Assembly: GCF_008245225.1 (NCBI RefSeq)
Contig: NZ_VTAW01000011.1
Span: forward strand, 1 to 64,000
DNA: 64,000 nucleotides
Direction: 5' to 3'
Source: Natrialba swarupiae
GTDB taxonomy: Archaea > Halobacteriota > Halobacteria > Halobacteriales > Natrialbaceae
Notes under the pieces: generated by a model
The model's input: only the letters and a program-made list of their open reading frames with translations
What the model was told of the DNA's origin: nothing
Database searches by the model: none
In this document: one piece after another, positions 1 through 8,684 of the stretch
Position numbering within the stretch: position 1 is the stretch's first letter
Layout of the letters: every line of letters begins with the position of its first letter
Program-made: the position numbers and the translations under genes

Positions 1-130
1 GTGGGGTGGGTATCATTGCGGGGTGGGGGTAGTTTTTTTGAGTTGGGTGGAGGCTGGTTGTGGTGTTGGCGTGGCGTTTTCGTGATCTATAGGGTGACAT
101 TTCGACACACCTCGACATAACATTCTTTCT
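1..130. other. G/T-rich leading segment, no gene assigned
   Basis: The first 60 bases of the plus strand are strongly G/T-biased, unlike the rest of the window. I see no start, stop or motif that assigns them. They may be the edge of the accessory region or the tail of a gene lying outside the window. Confidence 0.4.
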
Positions 131-403
131 GTGGGCGGAGAAAGAATAGCAGCTGTTATCATGGTTGGATTAGGTCTCGTTTCCATGGAATTAATACGTG
201 GTGTGGCGACGATCGAACCTGCGGTGACGACGAGTCGGTCGACAGGTGTCTCGCTGCCGACTTCGTTCCTGACAGGGATGTGGAGTGGACCTGCCGTTTC
301 GGACGACGTATCGCCCAGTTTTGGTGAGGGGCGTTCTCGAGCGGATCGATCCGGTGTGGCCCGTGAACGTGGTTTGTCTCCTGGTGGAGGTAACCGTCGA
401 TGA
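131..403 (+). CDS. uncertain small ORF coupled to the tail-fibre gene
   Basis: A possible 90-residue product starting at GTG 131, or at ATG 161. Its TGA overlaps the ATG of the next gene in an ATGA arrangement, and GGAGG lies just upstream of that ATG. These are the only arguments for coding. The protein is Ser/Arg/Gly-rich and not acidic, codon third positions are only weakly G+C-biased, and I recognise no domain. It may be only the leader of the tail-fibre gene. Confidence 0.3.
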   Translation: MGGERIAAVIMVGLGLVSMELIRGVATIEPAVTTSRSTGVSLPTSFLTGMWSGPAVSDDVSPSFGEGRSRADRSGVARERGLSPGGGNRR

Positions 404-2250
404 GCGATCACTATCCGGATCCGCCGCGTACCGAGTGGGGTGATCTCGCAGTGTTGACCGATGCGGCCGATCCGTCGGTGTTCGAAGACCGCTGGGGGTC
501 CGTCCTGGACGAAGAAGGATGGAAACAACTGCAGTCTCAAATTCTCGAGGACGGGTCCCTCGAGGCGCGCCCCGATCAGGGGCCGTTCGACGGCGCGAAG
601 TACCACGCGACGGATACGAACGCCGTCTTTCAGTGGGACGACTCGGCCGAGATGTGGCGACCGCTGGGCGGCGGGACGTTGGCCGATCCGGTTCCCGGGA
701 CGAACTATCTCGAGTCGATACGGAGCCAGGAGTCGAACGGCGTCGTCTACGCCTCGCCGGGGGACGTTCAGTCGGCGATCGACGACGTGTACGAAGCGGC
801 CAAAGAGTGAGAAGAGGCCGAGGACGGTGAGGCGTACGAAGAGGTCGGTGGGATGGTGAAACTGTACCCAGACGAGGTTTACAGTTTCACTGGGCTCAAC
901 GTGTTGGAGAAGGTGACCTTCGATTTCAACGGTGCGACAAACGTCGTCCACGAGGACGAAGACTGTGTGTACGTCTGTGAGGGGTCGACCGTCCTCGAGC
1001 CGCGGATCGCCATCGAGGATACGTTTACGTCGAACGTCTGGAATATCAACGCTAACGTAGCCGGTGGCTTTTCCGGGACGCGGGCGAACCGTATCGTCGG
1101 TGGCCGGACGATCGGCGGCGACTACTACGACCCGGAGGGAACGTGTTTTCACTTCTACGCGGACAGCGAGACGTACGATCCCGACGCCACCCTGTCGGAC
1201 GATCCGTCCAGCCGAGCGAGAGTCGAGTTTTTCGAGGTCATCGGGCACGCGATTTCCCGGTTCGATACCGCAGTTCGGATCGAGTCGATCAATGGTGGTT
1301 CGGACGATGAGGACTTCGCATACGTCAACAACAACAGCTTCCGTGGCGGGACGGCGAGACACTGTCGGCGCTTCGTCGAGGTCTGCGGTAACTCGTCGGC
1401 GAATCAGAACCGATTCGACATCGACGTTCAGCCGGAGGTTTTCCGGGTGGACGACGACGATAACCCAGTCGATATGACGGAGGTCGTCTGGTACACGGAG
1501 AACGGCTCCCGGAATATCTGGACGGGCCAGATGTGGGACTTTCACGCCACGGAGAACGGGGCCTGGCAGATCGAAGAGGGGACTGGCTCGTGGAACCATA
1601 TTATCGTACGGACGCGATCGATCAGGGAGGATCGTATCGATCGACCGGAGGAGGGGGATCCGACGAACTTCATCTGGTATCCTCCGCGTGAGGGCCAGCG
1701 CTTCGAAACGTTCGTCGACTTCGATCGGACGTACTACACCGACGATGCCGAGCTCAGATTCGAGTTGCCGAATCCGATGACCTTCGCGACGAACGTTCGG
1801 CTGGAGGTTAGATACCTGGACGATGAGAACGGCGGGAACAATCCGCTCACTCTCCAGTTCGATTCGGATGGCGTCGGCGATGGTGATTACTGGTACACGC
1901 TCGAGGACGAGGAGTTGAACGGTCACCACGAACGAGGGGCCGACGGTATCGTGCTGATCGAGCCGACGTCTTCGGCCAGATACGACTGGAACGACGGCGT
2001 CTGGACGATCTCTAACTCCTCCAGTTCTGGAGAGGGGAGTACGATGAGCGTGTACGGAAGTGGGGCCGCGTCCAACCGAATCGAGGGGCGTCACCTCCGA
2101 AAGGGTGGAACGTCGTCGACGATGACAGATACGAAGAACCTAGAGATCGTCCTCTCCGCATCCGCGGAGGGCGGTGGAGACGATGTTGCGATTGCGGCTG
2201 CGGTGTTTATGGACCGCGATCGGGACGACGTACTCAGCGAGCTGTACTGA
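400..2250 (+). pseudogene. virus-type tail fibre/beta-helix protein interrupted by an in-frame TGA
   Basis: Two reading pieces, 400-810 (136 residues) and 853-2250 (465 residues), lie in the same frame. They are separated only by a TGA at 808-810 and 14 sense codons. Read through, they give about 616 residues. The first part has a short Trp-rich module (FQWDDSAEMW near residue 75) ending in VQSAIDDVYEAAKE. The second opens with MVKLYPDEVYSF. This AIDD...GG-V-L-P-Y pattern is the usual entry into a right-handed parallel beta-helix (pectate-lyase-like), here split by the stop. The rest is rich in Asp, Asn and aromatic strands, as in host-recognition fibres of haloarchaeal tailed viruses. The viral assignment is inferred from architecture, not from a database match. 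The downstream piece could be translated from ATG 853 or by read-through. Confidence 0.6.
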
Positions 2251-2489
2251 TTTCCCGAGGGTGATCGGTTCGAGCGTTCGATTGAGCGATCCACAGCCCC
2301 GTTGTCTGATGCGGTTTGCGGTCCATCAGTTCCGGTGGGATCGAAGGACGGGCCGCGGGCGGCACATCGGTACAGTATTCCGTACGAGGCGTCCGCGCCA
2401 CGACCCGTTCTAACGGCGTCGACTCGAGCCCCGTCTCTGTCACTGGGGACCGTAACCGTTATGCGCGCAACTCGCCAACTTTTAGTCGC

Positions 2490-2565
2490 GCCAAGGTGGC
2501 AGAGTCCGGCCGAACGCAGCTGCCTGCAGAGCAGCCCACCGCCGGTTCAAATCCGGCCCTTGGCT
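2490..2565 (+). tRNA. tRNA-Cys(GCA)
   Basis: The acceptor arm GCCAAGG pairs with CCTTGGC, followed by discriminator T. The anticodon stem GCTGC/GCAGC encloses the loop CTGCAGA, giving anticodon GCA. The T arm carries GGTTCAAATCC. The CCA end is not encoded. Its 3' end is repeated about 100 bp downstream, marking it as an integration target. Confidence 0.93.
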
Positions 2566-2640
2566 TTCTGCGACGAACGACCGTGAGGAGCGAAAGCGAA
2601 ACCAGGATTTGAACTCTGGGACGAGCGAAGCGAGGTCCCT

Positions 2641-2664
2641 CCGGTTCAAATCCGGCCCTTGGCT
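2641..2664 (+). repeat. duplicated 3' end of tRNA-Cys (att-like)
   Basis: This is an exact 24-nt copy of tRNA-Cys positions 2542-2565, covering the T arm and the acceptor 3' strand. Between the copies, at 2605-2614, GGATTTGAAC is the reverse complement of the T-loop core. Integrases that use tRNA 3' ends leave such direct repeats as attachment sites. No integrase lies between them, so this looks like a footprint of an excised or deleted element. Confidence 0.75.
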
Positions 2665-2764
2665 CTCATACGTTCCCCTAACGCCCAAGACGACTTCGTC
2701 TGAACACTTCTCATCTCGAGGCGATATGAGCGGTTGTCGAGAGGACCTCTCTCGAGAAGATCGC

Positions 2765-3027
2765 CTACGTTGAACCGGCGTCGGACTCGTCGCTCATTTC
2801 CAGGATCTCCGCCGCTACGTCTTCTACGTGCTGTTGGTGGTCCGCCGACGTCTGTACGCTTTGAACCGCCCCGAGTTGATCGTTGATGACGGCGTTCTGT
2901 TGTGGTCTCCACGCTCGGGTGGCTCGGACTCGATGTATTCGACCCAACGCTTGATGCTCTCGATGCGCTGCTCACAGTTGTGTTCGTGCTTCGCCTCGAG
3001 GTGTTTACGCGCGTTTGAGCCGGTCAT
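2765..3027 (-). pseudogene. frameshifted remnant of a plasmid/virus-type hypothetical gene
   Basis: The 5' part starts at 3027 and reads MTGSNARKHLEAKHEHNCEQ onward to WVEYIESEPPE. The sensible continuation PQQNAVINDQLGAVQSVQTS to the stop at 2765 lies in another frame. The shift falls at about 2905-2925. Joined, the product would be about 85 acidic, mostly helical residues. I recognise no function. It sits beside the tRNA-Cys att-like repeat and is probably debris of an integrated element. Confidence 0.5.
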
Positions 3028-3046
3028 ATTTAGTTTCGACGTCGAG

Positions 3047-3346
3047 TCACGTTACCCACTCTTCGGGGTGGAACACACTGACACTGTCCTCACAAAGGGT
3101 GTAGAGGTAGACCCCGTCCTCGACGTCCTTTTTCCCACCGCAATCGAACGTATACGCGATCCGGAGCGCTAATCGACCTATTGGAACTGTTTTGGCACCG
3201 ATTCGGGCCGTGATCGCGTTTTCGAGGGCCGCGCGGTCGAGATCGTTTTGTATCCTCGTCGTGTGGATACTTTCCACCACCGGTAGCCGCCGCTCCCGTT
3301 CCCGCAGTGTCGTCCTTTCGGATTGACCGTATCTGGCTCGAGACAC
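3047..3346 (-). CDS. small hypothetical protein, accessory
   Basis: A possible 99-residue protein ending 19 bp before the start of the frameshifted remnant, so the two may once have formed an operon. The N-terminal third is Arg-rich. The C-terminal part (FDCGGKKDVEDGVYLYTLCE) looks like a small folded domain with two cysteines. The start is uncertain and may lie further inside. No family recognised. Confidence 0.4.
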   Translation of the reverse strand: MSRARYGQSERTTLRERERRLPVVESIHTTRIQNDLDRAALENAITARIGAKTVPIGRLALRIAYTFDCGGKKDVEDGVYLYTLCEDSVSVFHPEEWVT

Positions 3347-3519
3347 GGCTCTCTCCTGAAATCACCCTCGTTCCACCCCTCCGCTTAAAAACTGCCTTCA
3401 CTCGGGCCCTCAGCATCTCGCAGACGATGTTCGTTCGTGAGCGAGGTATCAGATGTAATTCCCAACGGACGGTCGAAGCGGCAGACGGGATCGACACCGT
3501 CGCGATGATCCGCCGTCGA

Positions 3520-4524
3520 CTACGCGTCCCGACCCAGTTCGGCGAGCAGGTGCGAGACGTGAATTCGATCGCTCGTCCCCTGGTGCATTTCGAACTCGAT
3601 GTCGGCGGCCAGCCGGTGGATGCGGGCGAGTTTCCGGCCCTGATAGCGCTTTCGGGCGACGTCGAGAATCGACTCGACGACCTCCTCGCCGTCGAGTCCT
3701 TCGTCGACGAGCAGGTCGTCGAGGGTCTTGCGGGCGTCGGTAAACTCGCCGGCTTCGGCGGCCTCGAGCATCGACTCGATCTCGTCGTCGAGGCCGACCT
3801 CGCCGATGGTCTCGTAGGCCGCACTCATGGAGAGTTCACCTTCGGATTCGACCGTCGTCTGGGCCGCGAGGATCGCCTTGCGGAGGTTTCCGCTGGCGTA
3901 GCCGGCGACGAACTCGAGGCCGTCCTCGTCGTACTCGACGCCTTCCGCGTCGACGATGCGGGTGAGGACGTCGACGGTTTCTGCAGTCGTGGGCGAGCGA
4001 AACGAGACGGGAAAACACCGCGAGCGGATCGGCGGGATCAGTTTGGTCGGCTGGCGTGTCGCGACGATAAACTGGGTGGTCCGGTGGTGTTGTTCCATGA
4101 TGCGGCGCAACGCCTGCTGGAAGTCCTCGCGGACGTCTTCTGCGTTGTCTAGCAGGATCGTCTTGTACTCGCCGGAGACGGCGGCGTAACTCGCAGACTC
4201 TTTCAGGACGCGGTTGATCATGTCCCGCTTCGAGAGGTTCGATCGCCCGACGAGAAACTGGGCGAAGCGGGGGTCGTTCTTGATCTCGGTTTTGGTTCGG
4301 CCGAAGAAGTCGGCGACGTTGATCTCGACTAGATCGTTGTCCGGATCGGTGTGGGCTTCTCGAGCGAGTGCGCGTGCTGCGGCCGTCTTTCCGCTCCCGG
4401 GGGGACCGTACAGGAGGAGATTGATCGGCTCCTCGACGGCCCGCGTTAGATACTCGCGGGCGTCGTCCTGTGGCAACTCGGCCAGCTCGGGGGCGTGGGT
4501 GTCGGTCCACAGCGGCGCGTCCAT
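3520..4524 (-). CDS. rfcC: replication factor C small-subunit paralogue
   Basis: A 334-residue AAA+ clamp-loader subunit. It helps load the PCNA sliding clamp at primer-template junctions in an RFC complex. Walker A is GPPGSGKT at 40-47, and the arginine-finger motif SRC at 168-170 is present, followed by the helical lid and collar domains. The Walker B position reads ILLDNAED (123-130) instead of the usual D-E-A-D, so the canonical catalytic Glu is replaced by Asn. Haloarchaea encode two small RFC subunits and this resembles the divergent second one. It can probably bind ATP and supply an arginine finger, but hydrolysis at its own site may be reduced. Start ATG at 4524. Confidence 0.85.
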   Translation of the reverse strand: MDAPLWTDTHAPELAELPQDDAREYLTRAVEEPINLLLYGPPGSGKTAAARALAREAHTDPDNDLVEINVADFFGRTKTEIKNDPRFAQFLVGRSNLSKRDMINRVLKESASYAAVSGEYKTILLDNAEDVREDFQQALRRIMEQHHRTTQFIVATRQPTKLIPPIRSRCFPVSFRSPTTAETVDVLTRIVDAEGVEYDEDGLEFVAGYASGNLRKAILAAQTTVESEGELSMSAAYETIGEVGLDDEIESMLEAAEAGEFTDARKTLDDLLVDEGLDGEEVVESILDVARKRYQGRKLARIHRLAADIEFEMHQGTSDRIHVSHLLAELGRDA

Positions 4525-4569
4525 CGGGTTCCGGTAGGGAGGGCACGGGTAAGAATCGGTCGGTCCATC

Positions 4570-5706
4570 TCAACCGTTTCCGTCGCTTTGGTCGTCGGCT
4601 TCGGGATCGTCGCTCTCGCCGTTGCTCTCGTCGTCTGCTGTCACGTCCGCGATCGTGAACGCGGTTTCGACGGTCTCGTTGTCGTGTTCGATCGGCTCTG
4701 CGCCGTCGGGCTCTTCGGGATCTCCCTCGTAGAGTGTCGCGATCAGTTCCTCGTCCTCGTCGACCGACTCCTCGAGTTCGATCGTCACGTTTTCGTGTTC
4801 GCCGGGGCCGAGTTCGTCGCTCGTCCCGAGTACGGACTCGTTGTCCTCGATGGCGACGAAGCCGTCCGTGGGGATGGCGACGCTGACTGTAACGTTTTCG
4901 TCGTCCGCGTCCACGATGTCGACTGTGGGCTCGGTGTGGAACTCGAGGATAATCGGTTCGACAGCGCCGTCGCCGTCGGTGTAGACGCCGAAGGTCTGTT
5001 CGCCGGGTGACGATCCGGTCGTGTTGATCGCGAACGTTACTTCGCGGGTCTCACCGCCGTCCAGTTCGAGTGCCTGTTGCTCGAGGACCGCGCCGTCGAC
5101 GCGGAAGTCGACGGATTGCTGGGTATCGAACTCCGTCGGATTGCGGATTTCAGCGACGATATCGATCGTTTCGTTCGTCGTGGCTTCCGTGGGGATTTCG
5201 AGGGATTCGACTACGAACGAGTCGGTAAGCGCGTCGTCGTCGGTCGTCGTGACCGTGGCGGTGTCGCTGACCGGGAAGCCGTCCGAGAGATACGGCCGGT
5301 CTTCCTCGCCGTCCGTCTCGTCGTAGGCGTAGGTCTCGTCCTCGGTGGTGTCCTGGTGGACTGTCGCGGTCAACTGGCCGAACAGTTCCGGTTCGTCGTC
5401 CTCCTCGAGTTCGACGGTGACGTTCTCGTGTGTGCCACTCGAGAGGTACTCCGAGACGACGATCGGATCCGTGCTCCCGTCGGTGATCACGACGAAACCA
5501 CCATCGGAGAGAGTCAGTTCGTCGATGGTCACGTTCGTCCCGTCACCTTGCTGATCGTCGAACACGATCGACGCCTCGGGGTCCTGGTCGATGCCGAAGA
5601 TCGCAGGTGCCTGTCCGACGATGATCCCTGCCGCGAGAACGATCGCGATAGCGATCAGGATCGCACCGATGCGTTTTACCGTTCCGAACGTCGATCTCGT
5701 GCTCAT
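4570..5706 (-). CDS. membrane-anchored secreted protein with DUF7282-like repeats
   Basis: A 378-residue protein starting at MSTRSTFGTV. A longer in-frame start exists at 5841 but its Arg-rich leader is not plausible. One transmembrane helix or uncleaved signal (about residues 10-33) precedes a very acidic exterior. Two copies of a DUF7282-like beta module are visible: GGFVVITD...SGTHENVTVELEE near the start and DGFVAIED...GPGEHENVTIELEE near the end. A CARDB-like adhesion domain (DTQQSVDFRVDGAVLEQQAL) lies between them. The tail is Asp/Glu/Ser-rich. It is probably a cell-surface protein. Substrate and partners are unknown. It lies 45 bp beyond the rfcC start and on the same strand. Confidence 0.7.
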   Translation of the reverse strand: MSTRSTFGTVKRIGAILIAIAIVLAAGIIVGQAPAIFGIDQDPEASIVFDDQQGDGTNVTIDELTLSDGGFVVITDGSTDPIVVSEYLSSGTHENVTVELEEDDEPELFGQLTATVHQDTTEDETYAYDETDGEEDRPYLSDGFPVSDTATVTTTDDDALTDSFVVESLEIPTEATTNETIDIVAEIRNPTEFDTQQSVDFRVDGAVLEQQALELDGGETREVTFAINTTGSSPGEQTFGVYTDGDGAVEPIILEFHTEPTVDIVDADDENVTVSVAIPTDGFVAIEDNESVLGTSDELGPGEHENVTIELEESVDEDEELIATLYEGDPEEPDGAEPIEHDNETVETAFTIADVTADDESNGESDDPEADDQSDGNG

Positions 5707-5954
5707 CTGGGGGTGTTGTCGCTCGTCTTCTGGTAGGGACTGGAGGGACGTAAAACGCGCCCTCCGTTCGCAGGATTCGGGCCGTTCTCTTCGATCACCT
5801 GATACCGGGTGGGTAGTTTCGATCGGCCGTCCAATCGTCACCGATCACAGCCGAAACCGGCCTCCACGACGACTCGTTTTCGCCGCCACTGATCCGTCGA
5901 ACCGTTCACGTTGATCCGAAGCGGGTTTAGCCCCGGCTCCCGGAGGATCAACGC

Positions 5955-6881
5955 ATGTCTCTGCGCGTGACGTTTCTGGGTACGGCCGGGGCGATTCCGA
6001 CGACCGAACGGAATCCGAGCGCGTTGTTCGTCGCCCGCGAAGGCGACCAGTTGCTGTTCGACGCCGGTGAGGGGACCCAGCGCCAGATGATGCGGTTCGG
6101 AACGGGGTTTTCGATCTCTCATCTGTTCGTGACACATCTCCACGGCGACCACGTCCTCGGGATCCCCGGATTGTTACAGACGATGGACTTCAACGACCGG
6201 GAGGATCAACTCGTAATTCACACCCCGCGGGGCACGCGTCGCAAACTCGAGTCTCTCGTTTACGCGCTGGACAGCCGCCCGTCGTTTCCGGTTCGAATCG
6301 ACGCGGTCGGCGACGGTGACGTTGCCTATCGGGCCGACGAGTACGAGGTTCGGGCGTTCGGGACCGATCACGACGCACGGTCGGTCGGCTACGCGCTCGT
6401 CGAGGACGAACGAAAGGGGCGATTCGACCGCGAGCGTGCGGAGGAACTCGGCGTTCCGGCCGGGCCGAAGTTCTCACAACTCCACGAGGGTCGATCGGTC
6501 GAACTCGAGGACGGAACGATCGTCGAACCCGAGCAGGTCGTCGGCGAACCTCGGCCTGGGCGGTCGATCGTCTACACCGGGGATACGCGCCCGACGGCGG
6601 CGACGATCGAGGTCGCAGCGGAGCCGGAGTTGCTCGTTCACGACGCGACGTTCGCGGAGAATCGTGCCGACCGCGCTGCGAAGACGGCGCACTCGACGGC
6701 GCGTCAAGCCGCCGAAATCGCCAATCGGGCGAACGCAAAGCGGTTAGCGCTTATCCACCTCTCCTCGCGGTATGCCGGAGACGTCGGTGACCACGTTACA
6801 CAGGCCCGTGCGGTTTTCGAGAACGCGTTCGTTCCCGACGACGGGGAGACACTCGAGATCGACTACCCCGACAGCCGATAG
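5955..6881 (+). CDS. rnz: ribonuclease Z
   Basis: A 308-residue metallo-beta-lactamase-fold endonuclease that removes the 3' trailer of tRNA precursors. The zinc-binding motif THLHGDH lies near residues 59-65. Further ligands are seen in YTGDT near 203 and the C-terminal LIHLSSRY. Length matches the short RNase Z form. The start MSLRVTFLGTAGAIPT matches the family N-terminus. It is probably transcribed divergently from the surface-protein gene upstream. Confidence 0.93.
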   Translation: MSLRVTFLGTAGAIPTTERNPSALFVAREGDQLLFDAGEGTQRQMMRFGTGFSISHLFVTHLHGDHVLGIPGLLQTMDFNDREDQLVIHTPRGTRRKLESLVYALDSRPSFPVRIDAVGDGDVAYRADEYEVRAFGTDHDARSVGYALVEDERKGRFDRERAEELGVPAGPKFSQLHEGRSVELEDGTIVEPEQVVGEPRPGRSIVYTGDTRPTAATIEVAAEPELLVHDATFAENRADRAAKTAHSTARQAAEIANRANAKRLALIHLSSRYAGDVGDHVTQARAVFENAFVPDDGETLEIDYPDSR

Positions 6882-7104
6882 CGTACGACCGGCTCCGACG
6901 GACCGACTTTCTCTCGGGGCGAGTGCTCTTCAATTGTTCCATACGTGTTTATCATTATAGATTGTGTGTTTCGGATGTGACGAACCGCGTTCCCCGATTG
7001 TCATCCGAGCTGTGGTCGATCCCGGCCGTTTCGTGGACACCGATTGCTCCTCCCAGACGGAAATGGTAGGTCTTTTACCCTCATCGGGGCACCGTACACA
7101 CGAG

Positions 7105-8367
7105 ATGAGTTACGAGAATATCGAGGTCCCTGAAGGGGGAGAGAAGATCACGCTGAAAGAGGGTACCGAGGACGAACTCGAGGTTCCTGACAATCCGATT
7201 ATCCCGATTATCCACGGTGACGGCGTCGGGAGCGATGTCGGTCCTGCGGCGCAAAAAGTACTCGACGCCGCCGCGGAAGCGACCGGCCACGAGATCAACT
7301 GGATGCGCGTCTACGCTGGCGAGTCCGCCCGCGAGCGCTACGACGAGAACCTCCCCGACGAGACCGTCGAGGCGATCAAGGACCACCGCGTCGCGATCAA
7401 GGGCCCACTGACGACGCCCGTCGGCGCTGGCTTCCGCTCGCTGAACGTCGGTCTGCGCAAGCTGCTCGACCTCTACGCGAACGTTCGTCCGACCTACCAC
7501 TTGGACGGCGTTCCGTCGCCAGTCTCCGAGCCGGAACAGATGGATATGGTCACTTTCCGTGAGAACACGGAGGACGTCTACGCCGGCATCGAGTGGGAGC
7601 AAGGCACCGACGAAGTCGAGCAGGTCAAGGAGTTCGTCGAAGAGGAGATGGGCGAAGACGACGTCATCCACGACGGCCCCGTCGGCATCGGCATCAAGCC
7701 GATCACGGAGTTCGGAACCAAGCGCCTCGTCCGCCGTGCCATCGACTATGCCTTAGAGCACGGCCGTGACTCCGTTACCCTCGTCCACAAGGGCAACATC
7801 ATGAAGTTCACCGAGGGCCAGTTCCGCGACTGGGGCTACGAGGTCGCCAACGAGGAGTACGGTGACGAGGTCATCACCGAGGACACCCTCTGGGAGGAAC
7901 GCGACGGCGAAGCGCCAGACGATGCCGTCGTCGTCAACGACCGCATCGCGGACAACATGCTCCAGCAGCTTCTTACGCGAACGGACAACTACGACGTCAT
8001 CGCGACGATGAACTTAAACGGTGACTACATGTCCGACGCCGCCGGCGCCCAGATTGGCGGCCTCGGCATCGCACCCGGCGCCAACTTCGGCGACGGCCGC
8101 CTGCTCGCCGAACCCGTCCACGGCTCCGCACCCAAATACGAAGGCCAGGACAAGGTCAACCCGACCGCGATGATCCTCTCGGGTCGTATGATGCTCGAGT
8201 ACATCGGCTGGAGCGACGCCGCCGACCTCGTCCGCGACGCCGTCGAAGAGACGATTTCCTCCGGAAAAGTGACCTACGACCTGGAGCGCCAGCTCGAGGA
8301 CGCCGAGAAGCTCGCGACCAGCGAGTACGCCGAGGAAGTCGTCGCGAACATTGAAAAGTTGTCGTAG
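7105..8367 (+). CDS. icd: isocitrate dehydrogenase (NADP+)
   Basis: A 420-residue TCA-cycle enzyme that oxidises isocitrate to 2-oxoglutarate. Start at MSYENIEVPEGGEKI, as in other haloarchaeal ICDs. An open frame extends upstream to 6964 without coding character. Visible family motifs: the isocitrate phosphate-site region GAGFRSLNVGLRKLLDLYAN, the fingerprint NLNGDYMSDAAGAQIGGLGI, and the cofactor loop EPVHGSAPKYEGQDKVNPTA. The stop codon lies in the loop of a perfect hairpin. Confidence 0.93.
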   Translation: MSYENIEVPEGGEKITLKEGTEDELEVPDNPIIPIIHGDGVGSDVGPAAQKVLDAAAEATGHEINWMRVYAGESARERYDENLPDETVEAIKDHRVAIKGPLTTPVGAGFRSLNVGLRKLLDLYANVRPTYHLDGVPSPVSEPEQMDMVTFRENTEDVYAGIEWEQGTDEVEQVKEFVEEEMGEDDVIHDGPVGIGIKPITEFGTKRLVRRAIDYALEHGRDSVTLVHKGNIMKFTEGQFRDWGYEVANEEYGDEVITEDTLWEERDGEAPDDAVVVNDRIADNMLQQLLTRTDNYDVIATMNLNGDYMSDAAGAQIGGLGIAPGANFGDGRLLAEPVHGSAPKYEGQDKVNPTAMILSGRMMLEYIGWSDAADLVRDAVEETISSGKVTYDLERQLEDAEKLATSEYAEEVVANIEKLS

Positions 8368-8377
8368 ACAACTTTTC
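8353..8377 (+). terminator. perfect hairpin overlapping the icd stop codon
   Basis: The 11-bp arms GAAAAGTTGTC and GACAACTTTTC flank a 3-nt loop. The stop TAG at 8365-8367 straddles the loop and the 3' arm. There is no poly-T tract. Probably a 3'-end transcript structure. Confidence 0.55.
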
Positions 8378-8684
8378 ATGCAGTCAGAACGCGCAGGCGT
8401 TCTGACGATATCGAGATGCTGTCGCAACTCGCGTCCGTCCGCTTGCGTGGCAAACCACGCAAACTCTGAGGTTTACTGTTCTTTCGTCGTCTCGTTGTAC
8501 ACCCCTCCACCCAGAACCTGCCATCTCGAGTGTCACTTCCGCCGTTGTACCGGTGTGTAGTAGGATAACGGAGTCGGTCGTGACACTGATATTAGTCAGC
8601 GACAGCCCGTACCGATGGTCGACCGTCAACAGAGGTGGTGTCGAACTCGATCGTTCGGAGTCGATCGTCTCGGATCAGCCCCAA
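8368..8684. other. icd/pilin convergent intergenic region
   Basis: About 320 bp between two convergent genes. It holds the two tandem hairpins after icd and a third, GCGTGG-CAAA-CCACGC, at 8445-8460. I see no convincing gene in the rest. Confidence 0.6.
8384..8405 (+). terminator. second perfect hairpin downstream of icd
   Basis: TCAGAACGC and GCGTTCTGA form a 9-bp stem with a 4-nt loop GCAG, starting 6 bases after the first hairpin. Confidence 0.5.

Noticed and set aside
13-2094. A 693-codon open frame on the minus strand
   Set aside because: It runs opposite the tail-fibre gene, is Arg/Val-rich without domains, and arises from high G+C codon use.
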